Of a DNA stretch of 64,000 bases, positions 16,204 to 24,906 are shown in pieces; the stretch's first letter is position 1, and each line of letters opens with the position of its first letter. A model generated the notes under the pieces. The model was not told where the DNA came from. It did no database searches and saw only the letters and a list, made by a program, of their open reading frames with translations. The stretch comes from an uncultured bacterium (lineage in GTDB: Bacteria > Cyanobacteriota > Vampirovibrionia > Gastranaerophilales > Gastranaerophilaceae), in contig CASDOW010000005.1 in NCBI GenBank assembly GCA_949282195.1, forward strand, positions 1-64,000. Direction: 5' to 3'. The position numbers and the translations under genes were made by a program.

Positions 16204-18120
16204 ATGAACAAAAATCAATCAACGGGCATCATCGTAATTGTTGCTATTATTTTAATAGCCTTACTTTCAATAGCCTTTGAAGGCCCGCAAACATCAACAA
16301 GCGAGATATCTTACACACAATTTTTAAACAAAGTGCAAATGGGTTCAATAGAAAGTGTTGTTATATCTAAAGATACACTTCTTGCAACACCTAAAGAAAC
16401 TCAAGACAACAAAAAAACGCAAGAAAATACAAAAGAAAACAATAATTTAGAAAAAACAACAAACCCTCTAAATATTAATAAAATTCAATCTAAAACACCA
16501 AAAGCACAATACAGGGTTGAAATTCCCAACAACGACGAAGATCTATATGACATACTTAAAGACTCAAATGTTGAAATCAACATCCAAAAACCTCAAGACG
16601 GTTCTTGGATGAGTATTTTAGGTACGGTAATCATACCTATTGTATTTGTTGCAATAATGATTATCTTAATTTTAAAAGGAATTCAACAAACAGGCTCATC
16701 CGCACTAAACTTTGGAAAATCCAAAGCAAAAATGCTGGCTGACGATAAAGTTAAAATAACCTTTAAAGATGTCGCCGGTATTGACGAAGAACGACAAGAG
16801 CTTGAAGAAATAGTGGATTTTCTTAAAAACAGCGAAAAATACACAAAGCTCGGCGCAAAAATTCCAAAAGGTGTACTTTTAGTTGGTGCCCCCGGTACAG
16901 GTAAAACATTAATGGCAAAAGCTGTTGCAGGCGAAGCCGGAGTTCCCTTCTTTTCAATTTCGGGCTCAGATTTTGTTGAAATGTTTGTCGGTGTCGGCGC
17001 AAGCAGAGTAAGAGATTTATTTGAACAAGCAAAAAAACATCAACCATGTATGATTTTTATAGATGAAATCGATGCGGTAGGTCGTCAAAGAGGCGCCGGC
17101 ATGGGCGGCGGACATGACGAACGTGAACAAACACTAAACCAATTACTTGTTGAAATGGATGGTTTTGATGAAAACACAAATATAATAGTTATTGCAGCCA
17201 CAAACAGACCCGATATTTTAGATAGTGCATTATTAAGACCCGGACGCTTTGACAGACAAATATATGTTAACGAACCTGATGTTAAAGGCAGAGAAGAAAT
17301 TTTGAAAGTACATGCTAAAAACAAAAAATTAGCTCCGGATGTTGATTTAAAAGCATTGGCAAAAAGAGTTCCGGGCTTTACAGGTGCTGATTTAAAAAAT
17401 CTTTTAAATGAAGCTGCTCTTTTAGCAGCAAGAAATGACGGCGAAGTTATAACAATGAATGATATTGATAAATCAATCGATAGAGTTATCGCTGGTATTG
17501 AAAAGAAATCCACAGTGCTAACTCAAGAAGATAAAGAAAGAACAAGCTATCATGAAGCAGGTCACGCAGTTATTTTAAAACTTCTTGAAGATTGCGAAGA
17601 AGTACAAAAAATATCAATAATTCCAAGGGGCAGAGCACTTGGTTTAACTTGGTACACGCCAAAAGACGACTCAAAACATCAAACAAAAAGAAAACTTTTA
17701 GCCCATATTACAGATCTATTAGGCGGCAGAGTTGCTGAAGAACTTGTATATGGCGACAATGTTTCCACAGGCGCTTCAAATGATATGCAAAGAGCAACAA
17801 AAATAGCAAGAAAAATGGTTAGCCAGTGGGGCATGTCAGATAAAATGGGTAGTATGACATATGGTGAACCTCAAGAACATGTATTTATGGGGCGTGATTT
17901 CGGTCAAACAAAAGACTACTCGGAACAAGTTGCCTATGAACTTGATACAGAAGTCAAAAAAATAATTGACGACAAATATCTTCTTGCAAAAAGAATTCTA
18001 ACAGCAAACAGGGACATACTTGACGAATTAGCAATGTCATTATTAGAACACGAAACAATAAGCGCAGAAGAATTTGACGAGATAATCGAAAAAGTAAAAC
18101 AAAGACGTGAAAATAAATAA
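16204..18120 (+). CDS. ftsH: ATP-dependent zinc metalloprotease FtsH
   Basis: A 638-residue membrane-anchored AAA+ protease. Two membrane helices lie at about residues 8-25 and 139-158, flanking a periplasmic domain with a Lys/Asn-rich insertion. Walker A GAPGTGKT is at 228-235 and Walker B IFIDEID near 285, followed by the second region of homology ending in RPGRFDR. The zinc motif HEAGH is at 450-454. It degrades misassembled membrane proteins and regulatory proteins. Confidence 0.97.
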   Translation: MNKNQSTGIIVIVAIILIALLSIAFEGPQTSTSEISYTQFLNKVQMGSIESVVISKDTLLATPKETQDNKKTQENTKENNNLEKTTNPLNINKIQSKTPKAQYRVEIPNNDEDLYDILKDSNVEINIQKPQDGSWMSILGTVIIPIVFVAIMIILILKGIQQTGSSALNFGKSKAKMLADDKVKITFKDVAGIDEERQELEEIVDFLKNSEKYTKLGAKIPKGVLLVGAPGTGKTLMAKAVAGEAGVPFFSISGSDFVEMFVGVGASRVRDLFEQAKKHQPCMIFIDEIDAVGRQRGAGMGGGHDEREQTLNQLLVEMDGFDENTNIIVIAATNRPDILDSALLRPGRFDRQIYVNEPDVKGREEILKVHAKNKKLAPDVDLKALAKRVPGFTGADLKNLLNEAALLAARNDGEVITMNDIDKSIDRVIAGIEKKSTVLTQEDKERTSYHEAGHAVILKLLEDCEEVQKISIIPRGRALGLTWYTPKDDSKHQTKRKLLAHITDLLGGRVAEELVYGDNVSTGASNDMQRATKIARKMVSQWGMSDKMGSMTYGEPQEHVFMGRDFGQTKDYSEQVAYELDTEVKKIIDDKYLLAKRILTANRDILDELAMSLLEHETISAEEFDEIIEKVKQRRENK

Positions 18121-18123
18121 CTT

Positions 18124-18150
18124 AAAAACCCTCCCAAAAGGAGGGCTTTT
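18124..18150 (+). terminator. ftsH terminator
   Basis: CCCTCC/GGAGGG stem (18129-18134 with 18140-18145) with a T-rich tail, directly after the stop codon. Confidence 0.8.
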
Positions 18151-18182
18151 AATAACTTTTGTAACAAATATCAAATAAACCA

Positions 18183-18210
18183 TAAAGTTCTTAATAAAAA
18201 ATGCCGTTAA
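18183..18210 (+). promoter_or_regulatory. Putative sigma-28 (FliA) promoter
   Basis: TAAAGTTC, a 12-bp spacer and GCCGTTAA differ by one base in each box from the FliA consensus TAAAGTTT/GCCGATAA. The spacer is one base longer than the usual 11. It lies 37 bp before the ATG at 18248. A 13-bp motif TAACTAAAAAGGT (18208-18220) follows, and it recurs with one mismatch at 46662-46674. Confidence 0.5.
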
Positions 18211-18247
18211 CTAAAAAGGTAAGAGTATATTAGCGAGCGTGGTGTTT

Positions 18248-18499
18248 ATGATTAGTTTCAACGGCGGGGATTACTTACAATACTTTAGAGCAAGCCAACA
18301 AGAAAGCAATACACAAATTACAAAAAAACCAAACGTGCTAACCAACCAAGAAGCAAACAAGCTACAAGAAGAAATTTTAGAATTTCATTCTTCAAGAAAC
18401 TCTAATAAAGCTCTTGAAGAAGCAACATCAAACATGCTGGATGAAAGTCTTGCAAATGAAGTTGCAACAGCTCTAAACAGAAATGAATGGTTTGCTTAA
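18248..18499 (+). CDS. Small polar hypothetical protein under a putative FliA promoter
   Basis: An 83-residue glutamine/asparagine/glutamate-rich protein, predicted helical, with no signal peptide, membrane segment or known domain. The only aromatic cluster is GGDYLQYF near the N-terminus. An in-frame GTG at 18239 is an alternative start, 7 nt after a TATATT. No clear ribosome binding site is seen for the ATG at 18248. The stop codon overlaps that of the convergent zinc-ribbon gene. The sigma-28-like promoter suggests a link to the flagellar late-gene programme. Confidence 0.55.
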   Translation: MISFNGGDYLQYFRASQQESNTQITKKPNVLTNQEANKLQEEILEFHSSRNSNKALEEATSNMLDESLANEVATALNRNEWFA

Positions 18500-20472
18500 T
18501 CAGTTTCTTTAGGTGGTTCAATTGATTGTTCAGGCGGAGGAGTTAACAACTCCTCATTTTTTACTTCCATTTTTGGTTTCAATTCTTGTTTTATTTTTGG
18601 CATAATATTTGGTTTATATTCAACATTTGAATTTTGTTCATCATTTGCAGTTTTTTCATCATATTGCACATACTGAACATCGTCATTTTTAATTTGTTCT
18701 TGTGGTGCATTTTTTGTATAAATTATAATTTTGTAAGTAGGTAGGTTCTCAGATGTTTCCTCAGGGTTTACATCTTTCCCATGGAAAGATATCACTACTT
18801 CGCTATCGCTTATCACTCCAAACATATTAGGCAAAAGTAAGTTTGAAATACTTCCTTTTGTAGGCGTTAAAACATAAGAAGAAAAGCCCTGTGAATATTT
18901 TGAAAGCACAATATAATTGGATTTTTCATTAAGTTTTTCAATTGCAATATTATAATCATTATATGAATCAATATTTATAACATTAATCCCCGGAAAAATA
19001 GATGAAACATCTGATGCAGTCAAATTCATAATATTAAAAGTCTTAGAGTTAAATGTAACTTTTGAGATAGCTAATTTATCGGAGTTATAAATATATAATC
19101 CGTTATTTACAAGAAATAATTTAGAATATTTTGAAATATTTAATTCCTGCAATGGTGAAAACCTGTTGTTATAAATAAAGATATTATTGTTTTCATCAGG
19201 CTCCGAAATAACAAACTCAGTATTTTTCAAATCTATACCTTGTTTGTATTCACTCCAAGAATTATTTTGAAAATTATAAACATAGGACAATTTTAAATCT
19301 GCAATATTGGAAAAAATATTTTTTCTTAATTGAGCAAAAACATCAGATAAAATAGAATTTTCGACATTCTCTTCAAAGCTGACCTCAGGAATTATATAAG
19401 GATAATCACTTTTGAAATTTTCCTCGCTATAACTTCTTTTTTTATCCAAATAACTCATAACAACCGAGCATAATGCTGAATTTTTCTTAGTTTTTATGTA
19501 GTAATTATATGCATTTTTAAAATCATTTTTCATCTCTTGCGTAGTAGTTGCATAGATTTCAGGAGAAAATATAAATTTTCTAAAATCAAAATATAAAAAT
19601 TCAAACATCTTATCCTTAACATATAGATTTTGGTTTTCATTTGCAACTTCTTCAAAAGCTGCAATTTTGTCTGCTATTTTTTTAGGTTTAATGTACAACT
19701 CTAAGCCGACTGAAACAGGAGCATTATATTTTGCCCTTACATCAAGATATTGTTTAAACGAATAAGATACATATTTAGAATATTTTTCTTTTATATAATT
19801 AAAATCAGGATATAAATACAAAATATTCTTATTTCCATACACAACAACACCGGTATTTTTAAACTTTTTATTTAAAAGGCCTGTACAAGATTTAATCTTT
19901 GAAGAAGATAAAACACCGCCGCAGCCGGTTAAATCCTCTTTTAATATACTTTCATTTGAAAGGTGGGGCAATTTATCCATTTCAGTTAAATATGCCGCAA
20001 ATACTTGTTCTTTTTTTTCAATTGAATCAGGCGAATATTTTAAATACAATCTTAAAAAAGCTTCCACATCAGACAAATTATTAATTAAATCGCTATAACG
20101 ATTTGGCTCTTTTAATTCAGGAATTTGCTGAGGATTATTCATATAATTTTTGAATTTTAAAACCAACTTTTGTTCATTATAACGATTTAGAGAAAAATAC
20201 ACGCAACCAACAACGACAAAACATGCAATAAGCAAAAATATTGCAAAATTTGCCATCATGTCATTGTCTTTTGGTTTTAAATCGGAATTGAAAAATTCAA
20301 AACGTCTTTGAGAAGGTTTTTTTTCGGGCTCTTTATTCTTGTGCTCAAATACGGATAAATCAGGAGTGTTATCTGTATTTAATTCTTCTTTTACAATTTT
20401 TGCACCGCACCTAGAGCAATATACATCAAATTCACCATATTCATATCCACAATTTTGACATTTATTTGTCAT
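18496..20472 (-). CDS. Zinc-ribbon membrane protein with a large extracytoplasmic domain
   Basis: A 658-residue protein. It starts with a zinc ribbon (C5, C8, C19, C22), then an acidic linker, then one membrane helix at about residues 74-94. A region of about 560 residues outside the membrane follows, and the C-terminus is rich in proline, glutamine and glutamate. Similar zinc-ribbon-plus-helix N-termini occur in many uncharacterised bacterial membrane proteins. The ectodomain shows no family I recognise. AGG precedes the ATG. Confidence 0.7.
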   Translation of the reverse strand: MTNKCQNCGYEYGEFDVYCSRCGAKIVKEELNTDNTPDLSVFEHKNKEPEKKPSQRRFEFFNSDLKPKDNDMMANFAIFLLIACFVVVGCVYFSLNRYNEQKLVLKFKNYMNNPQQIPELKEPNRYSDLINNLSDVEAFLRLYLKYSPDSIEKKEQVFAAYLTEMDKLPHLSNESILKEDLTGCGGVLSSSKIKSCTGLLNKKFKNTGVVVYGNKNILYLYPDFNYIKEKYSKYVSYSFKQYLDVRAKYNAPVSVGLELYIKPKKIADKIAAFEEVANENQNLYVKDKMFEFLYFDFRKFIFSPEIYATTTQEMKNDFKNAYNYYIKTKKNSALCSVVMSYLDKKRSYSEENFKSDYPYIIPEVSFEENVENSILSDVFAQLRKNIFSNIADLKLSYVYNFQNNSWSEYKQGIDLKNTEFVISEPDENNNIFIYNNRFSPLQELNISKYSKLFLVNNGLYIYNSDKLAISKVTFNSKTFNIMNLTASDVSSIFPGINVINIDSYNDYNIAIEKLNEKSNYIVLSKYSQGFSSYVLTPTKGSISNLLLPNMFGVISDSEVVISFHGKDVNPEETSENLPTYKIIIYTKNAPQEQIKNDDVQYVQYDEKTANDEQNSNVEYKPNIMPKIKQELKPKMEVKNEELLTPPPEQSIEPPKETD

Positions 20473-20582
20473 AAATAACCTACCTTGTAGTTTTAATTAT
20501 GTCATATTTATAACATAAACAAAGATATAAACCTATAAAAAGTAGTTTAAAATACAAATAAAGCAAAATTATTTATAAAGAA

Positions 20583-20993
20583 TTATTTTAAAATAATCAA
20601 ATTACTTACTGTAGGATGTTTTATATCTTTAACAGCTTTATAGCAGGTATGAACAACCGAATCATAAGTAACGGGCTCTAATTTTGCAGTTTTATTTAGC
20701 GCAATATTGGCATAATCTCCGTTTAAAGAGGTATATTCGGATTCATTATATGCTTTTATTCTTGCAGAAAAAGGGTGCTTGATACCTGACTGCATTGTAA
20801 TAATCACAGGGGTATTTCTATTATCGTTAATAAATTTAATATTGTAAAAATAATAACCGTCGATTTCAGAAACACTGTCCATATCCAGTGCAACATTTTT
20901 TCCGTTAGGCGTTACTAAATTTACCCATTCAATAGCAAAAACATTTACTTGATTAAATAGCAAAAACAAGACTAAACACAAAAACCTTTTCAC
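20583..20993 (-). CDS. Secreted hypothetical protein under a putative FliA promoter
   Basis: A 136-residue protein with an N-terminal signal peptide (cleavage after about residue 20). The mature part is beta-rich (WVNLVTPNGKNVALDMDSV and so on) and recalls small adhesin-E-like periplasmic domains, though only by pattern. It starts at a GTG with GGAGGA 6 nt upstream. Its promoter is the best sigma-28 match in the window (TAAAGTTT-N11-GCCGACGT), so it may be co-expressed with late flagellar genes. Confidence 0.65.
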   Translation of the reverse strand: MKRFLCLVLFLLFNQVNVFAIEWVNLVTPNGKNVALDMDSVSEIDGYYFYNIKFINDNRNTPVIITMQSGIKHPFSARIKAYNESEYTSLNGDYANIALNKTAKLEPVTYDSVVHTCYKAVKDIKHPTVSNLIILK

Positions 20994-21021
20994 TTATTGT
21001 CCTCCAATATGTACTTTAATG

Positions 21022-21048
21022 ACGTCGGCAAAATTGCAAAAAACTTTA
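21022..21048 (-). promoter_or_regulatory. Putative sigma-28 (FliA) promoter, best match
   Basis: On the minus strand, a perfect TAAAGTTT (21048-21041), an 11-bp spacer and GCCGACGT (21029-21022). The predicted start near 21015 leaves a leader of about 22 nt with GGAGGA before the GTG at 20993. It overlaps the divergent rmuC promoter. Confidence 0.6.
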
Positions 21049-21062
21049 GAAAAAGATATAAT
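21034..21062 (+). promoter_or_regulatory. Promoter of rmuC
   Basis: TTGCAA (21034-21039), a 17-bp spacer and TATAAT (21057-21062). The -35 box lies inside the spacer of the opposing sigma-28-like site, so the two promoters probably exclude each other. Confidence 0.6.
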
Positions 21063-21088
21063 TTATTAATAAATATTAAGGAGTTATT

Positions 21089-22072
21089 TTGCAAGGCTAC
21101 ATTTCAACAAGCGTAATATTTTTTATATTAGGTTTTTTATGTCACTTTTTTCTTGTTAAATTCAAAAAAGAAAATTCGACACTTTTTATACTCTTAAACG
21201 ACTTTAAAAAATCTATTGATGATTATAAATTACAAAATGAACTAAATACAAAAGAAGTAAAAGACGCAATAAAATCATCACAAGAGCTGGTTAAAATCTT
21301 AACCACAAATCAAAATCTAAAAGGTCAATATGGTGAAGATTGCCTTGAAAACGTCATCAAAACAATTTACCCTCAAGAAAATATAAACTATATTAAACAA
21401 TTTGAAACACAAAACGACGAAAACAAAACAATAAGACCCGATTTTTTAATTAAATTACCTAATAACAAATCAATTATAATAGATTGCAAATTAAATCTTG
21501 AAAAATATATCGACTACAAGGAATGCTGTGACGAAATAAAACTCCAAAAGAAAAATGACTTTATTAAAGACTTAAATTCAACCATTAACAACCTTGCAAA
21601 CAAAAAATATGCAACTGCAACACATATAAATCAACCAAATTTCATTTTAATGTATATACCCTTAGAACCGGTATTAACCCTAATATACACAGATAAAGAC
21701 TTTTTAGGCGTAATTAAAAATTCTCAAGAAAAAAATATAATAATTGTGGGTAATTCATCTGTATTGACCACAATTAAACTGGTTAAACTTCTTTGGGCGC
21801 AAGATACACAAGAAAAAAATATTGAAGACATAATAAACATTTCGCAAAACATCTATGAATTAATTGCTCAACATTCTCAAAATCTCCACAAAATAAAAGA
21901 ACAAATGCAAAACAATGTAGATTTATTTGACAAAGAATATAAAAAACTAACACAAGAAAATAAAATCTTCAAATCTGCTCATATGCTAAAAGAATATGGC
22001 ATAAAACCTCTAAACAAAAGAACAGGCAAAAAACTAAACGAAATAACAATTCATAACGATTTTTTAAGTTAA
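21089..22072 (+). CDS. rmuC: RmuC-family DNA recombination protein
   Basis: A 327-residue protein with an N-terminal membrane anchor (residues 5-24), a coiled coil, and the RmuC nuclease-like core (LKGQYGEDCLENVI, IRPDFLIKLPNNKSIIIDCKLNLEKY). The core D-x-K motif is that of restriction-endonuclease-like folds. RmuC proteins limit DNA inversions in E. coli; the exact activity is unproven. The TTG start has AAGGAG 7-8 nt upstream. It is shorter than E. coli RmuC. Confidence 0.88.
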   Translation: MQGYISTSVIFFILGFLCHFFLVKFKKENSTLFILLNDFKKSIDDYKLQNELNTKEVKDAIKSSQELVKILTTNQNLKGQYGEDCLENVIKTIYPQENINYIKQFETQNDENKTIRPDFLIKLPNNKSIIIDCKLNLEKYIDYKECCDEIKLQKKNDFIKDLNSTINNLANKKYATATHINQPNFILMYIPLEPVLTLIYTDKDFLGVIKNSQEKNIIIVGNSSVLTTIKLVKLLWAQDTQEKNIEDIINISQNIYELIAQHSQNLHKIKEQMQNNVDLFDKEYKKLTQENKIFKSAHMLKEYGIKPLNKRTGKKLNEITIHNDFLS

Positions 22073-22102
22073 TTTATGTAAATTTTTAGTTAATATTTGA
22101 TG

Positions 22103-22124
22103 ATATCCTCCATATAGAGGATAT
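22103..22124. repeat. 8-bp inverted repeat, possible operator
   Basis: ATATCCTC (22103-22110) and GAGGATAT (22117-22124) flank a 6-nt loop. The repeat abuts a TATATT (22124-22129) that lies 6 nt before the ATG at 22136, so it occupies the -10/-35 spacer of that putative promoter. It could also fold as a weak hairpin after rmuC. Confidence 0.4.
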
Positions 22125-22135
22125 ATATTAATATA

Positions 22136-22342
22136 ATGGAAATCATTAAATTACTTAAAGATTACCCCAAAACAAGACGACAAAAAGCATTGAGCACTTA
22201 TTTAATACAAGAGCTTGATACCCAAATTTGTCGTGAAAAGATAAAAAACAAGAAATTTATGATTAAATATCTTCAACCGATTAATGATTTCATAATCCAT
22301 ACAACAGCACTTCCATGCTGTAATGTCAGAAGAATGTTTTAG
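22136..22342 (+). CDS. Small basic hypothetical protein
   Basis: A 68-residue lysine-rich protein with three cysteines, two of them adjacent near the C-terminus (LPCCNVRRMF). There is no signal peptide or known domain. It lacks a ribosome binding site but has TATATT exactly 6 nt before the ATG. Its stop codon overlaps that of rnhA on the other strand. It could be a chance reading frame; the regular promoter spacing is the main support. Confidence 0.4.
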   Translation: MEIIKLLKDYPKTRRQKALSTYLIQELDTQICREKIKNKKFMIKYLQPINDFIIHTTALPCCNVRRMF

Positions 22343-22824
22343 CCTTTATAACCTTCATCAATCTCAAGATTCGAAGAATTTCTTGCACTGACAGCTAATT
22401 TATCACACAAATCGTTATATTTATTTGAAGCATGCCCCTTAACCCAAAAATAGTTAATTTGATGACGTTTTCTGGCAGACAAATATTTTTTCCATAAATC
22501 AATATTTTTAACCGGATTTTTTGAATGTATTTTCCAGTTTTTTTCTTGCCAAGACTCAAGCCACTTTTGATTTATAGCGTCAATTACATATTTTGAATCA
22601 GAGTAGAGCGATATTTTACAAGGCATTTTAACTAAATTCAGAGCATCAATTACCGCCAGCAGCTCCATTCTGTTGTTGGTTGTATTTTTAAAACCCTTGG
22701 AAAACTCTTTTTGGTGGGTTATCCCATTTTTATCTTTATACAACATAACTATGCCATAACCCCCCGGCCCGGGGTTAGAAGAGCATGCTCCGTCTGTATA
22801 AATTTCAATTGCAGGCATTGTCAT
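22339..22824 (-). CDS. rnhA: Ribonuclease HI
   Basis: A 161-residue RNase H. The first catalytic aspartate lies in YTDGACSSNPGPGG, the glutamate in NRMELLAVIDAL and the second aspartate in LYSDSKYVIDAI. The basic HQINYFWVKGHASNKYNDLCD segment carries the late histidine and aspartate. It cleaves RNA in RNA-DNA hybrids. I chose the ATG at 22824; the open frame extends to 22863 but adds an atypical hydrophobic tail. TATTAT lies exactly 6 nt before this ATG and no ribosome binding site is seen. Confidence 0.93.
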   Translation of the reverse strand: MTMPAIEIYTDGACSSNPGPGGYGIVMLYKDKNGITHQKEFSKGFKNTTNNRMELLAVIDALNLVKMPCKISLYSDSKYVIDAINQKWLESWQEKNWKIHSKNPVKNIDLWKKYLSARKRHQINYFWVKGHASNKYNDLCDKLAVSARNSSNLEIDEGYKG

Positions 22825-22830
22825 AAAAAA

Positions 22831-22839
22831 ATAATACCA
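22831..22839 (-). promoter_or_regulatory. Extended -10 of a putative leaderless rnhA promoter
   Basis: TG-G-TATTAT on the minus strand, followed by six T residues and then the ATG at 22824. Confidence 0.5.
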
Positions 22840-22934
22840 TAAAACAACATTTCTTAATAACATATATACAGATAATCATATTTGTGTTTGAATGGTTAAT
22901 GCGACTAATACTCAAAGACTGGAGATAACAACTT

Positions 22935-23972
22935 ATGATTATTGTAATGGAACATAATGCAACTATCGAACAATTAAATCGTGTTATTAAATATGTTGAA
23001 GACAGAGGGTTAAGAACACAGGTTAATAACGGCGAAATGCTAAATGTTGTTGCAGTATTAGGTGACAAAAAGGATTTAAATGCCGAAAATATAGCAGCAT
23101 TAGACGGTGTTAGAGAAGTTAAAAAAATCCAAGAACCATACACTCTTGTTTCTCGCGTTGCTCATCCGGATGATACGGTAATCAAATTCCCAAACGGCGT
23201 TAAAATCGGAGGGCTTGAAAGACCGGTTTTAATGGTGGGACCATGTTCCGTTGAAAAAGATTTCGAAGGATTGTTACAAGTTGCAACAGCAGCAAAAGAA
23301 ATGGGCTGCCAGTTCTTAAGAGGCGGCGCTTTTAAACCGAGAACAAGCCCTTATGATTTTCAAGGACTTGAAGAAAAAGGATTACAATACCTTGCAAAAG
23401 CAAGAGAAAAAACAGGGCTTTTGGTTGTAACAGAAGTAATGGACACTATGGACATAGCTATGTTATGCAAATATGCCGATGTTTTGCAAGTTGGCGCAAG
23501 AAATATGCAAAACTTCAAGCTATTAAAAGCTCTGGGCAGAATTAAAAAACCCGTAATGATTAAAAGAGGTCCTGCCGCAACAATAAAAGAATTTTTATTA
23601 GCCGCAGAATATGTTGTATCAAACGGCAACCCAAATGTAATTCTTTGCGAAAGAGGGGTTAAGGGTTTTGATACACAATTTTCAAGAAACGTGCTTGATA
23701 TAGCAGCCGTTCCGATAATCAGAAAATACTCACATCTTCCAATTATTGTTGACCCATCTCATGGTACAGGCAAAAGATACTTAATTGAACCTATGGGAAA
23801 AGCAGCGCTTGTTGCAGGTGCACACGGCTTAATGTTTGAAGTACACCATGACCCTGATAATGCATTATGTGACGGAGCTCAAAGCTTAAACATAGAACAA
23901 TTTAAATCAGTAGCCAAACAATTAAACAAATTAATCGGAAGAATAGACTACGATAATAAAAATCAAAAATAG
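22935..23972 (+). CDS. aroF: 3-deoxy-7-phosphoheptulonate synthase (DAHP synthase)
   Basis: A 345-residue type I-beta DAHP synthase. A ferredoxin-like regulatory domain occupies residues 1-70 and the (beta/alpha)8 barrel follows. The barrel shows VGPCSVE, GGAFKPRTSPYDFQG, QVGARNMQNF, IKRGPAATIKEF and VDPSHGTGKR. It condenses PEP with erythrose 4-phosphate in the first step of the shikimate pathway. The N-terminal domain usually senses an aromatic amino acid. GGAG lies about 11 nt before the ATG. Confidence 0.95.
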   Translation: MIIVMEHNATIEQLNRVIKYVEDRGLRTQVNNGEMLNVVAVLGDKKDLNAENIAALDGVREVKKIQEPYTLVSRVAHPDDTVIKFPNGVKIGGLERPVLMVGPCSVEKDFEGLLQVATAAKEMGCQFLRGGAFKPRTSPYDFQGLEEKGLQYLAKAREKTGLLVVTEVMDTMDIAMLCKYADVLQVGARNMQNFKLLKALGRIKKPVMIKRGPAATIKEFLLAAEYVVSNGNPNVILCERGVKGFDTQFSRNVLDIAAVPIIRKYSHLPIIVDPSHGTGKRYLIEPMGKAALVAGAHGLMFEVHHDPDNALCDGAQSLNIEQFKSVAKQLNKLIGRIDYDNKNQK

Positions 23973-24000
23973 TTGCACATAATTACATTTGTAATATTAT
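23973..24000 (+). promoter_or_regulatory. Putative glyQ promoter
   Basis: TTGCAC (23973-23978), a 16-bp spacer and TATTAT (23995-24000). The predicted start leaves only about 10 nt of leader, with AGG as a weak ribosome binding site. Confidence 0.4.
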
Positions 24001-24016
24001 AGAATTTAGGTAAAAA

Positions 24017-24892
24017 ATGGCTTTAACATTTCAAGAATTAATATTAAATCTTTCTAAATATTGGTCTGATAACGGTTGCGTTATACAACAGCCTTATGAT
24101 ATCGAAAAAGGCGCAAGCACGATGAACCCTGCAACTTTCTTAAGAGCATTAGGTCCTGAGCCTTTCAATTGCGCAATGGTTGAGCCTTGCCGACGCCCGA
24201 CAGACGCAAGATATGGCGAAAACCCAAACAGACTGGGGCATTATTTTCAATATCAAGTTATCCTAAAACCTTCTCCTGATAACGCTCAAGATTTATATTT
24301 AAATTCATTATCTGCAATGGGGATAGATTTAAATAAACACGATGTGCGTTTCGTTGAAGACAACTGGGAATCTCCTACATTAGGCGCAGCAGGAGTTGGC
24401 TGGGAAGTTTGGCTTGACGGAATGGAGATTACTCAATTTACTTATTTTCAACAAGTGGGCGGTTTAGAAGTTAAACCTGTTGTACTTGAAATAACCTACG
24501 GACTTGAACGTATAGCTATGTATCTTCAAGATGTAGATAGTGTTTTTGACATCAAATGGAATGAAAATCTTAAATATGGAGATATTTACCTTCAAAACGA
24601 AATAGAACAATCAAAATATAATTTTGAATATTCAAACCCCGAAAGACTTTTTAAGCTGTTTGATTTAGCTTCTCAAGAAGCAAACAGCTGTATGGAAAAA
24701 GGAATTGTATTACCTGCATACGATTGGGTTTTAAAATGTTCACATACATTTAATCTATTAGACGCAAGAGGCGTAATATCCAAAGATGAACGTGTAAATT
24801 ACATCAACAGAGTGCGTACTCTGGCTTCAAAAGTAGCAAAACTATACGTAGAACAAAGGGAAAAATTGGGCTTCCCTTTAATTAAAAAATAG
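24017..24892 (+). CDS. glyQ: Glycyl-tRNA synthetase alpha subunit
   Basis: A 291-residue class II catalytic subunit of the tetrameric (alpha2beta2) bacterial GlyRS. It shows the family's [24 protein letters not shown] start, the [19 protein letters not shown] segment and the [14 protein letters not shown] motif 3 region. The beta subunit gene glyS, often next to glyQ, is absent from the window; two permease genes follow instead. Confidence 0.96.
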   Translation: MALTFQELILNLSKYWSDNGCVIQQPYDIEKGASTMNPATFLRALGPEPFNCAMVEPCRRPTDARYGENPNRLGHYFQYQVILKPSPDNAQDLYLNSLSAMGIDLNKHDVRFVEDNWESPTLGAAGVGWEVWLDGMEITQFTYFQQVGGLEVKPVVLEITYGLERIAMYLQDVDSVFDIKWNENLKYGDIYLQNEIEQSKYNFEYSNPERLFKLFDLASQEANSCMEKGIVLPAYDWVLKCSHTFNLLDARGVISKDERVNYINRVRTLASKVAKLYVEQREKLGFPLIKK

Positions 24893-24906
24893 AGAGAAGA
24901 ATAAAC

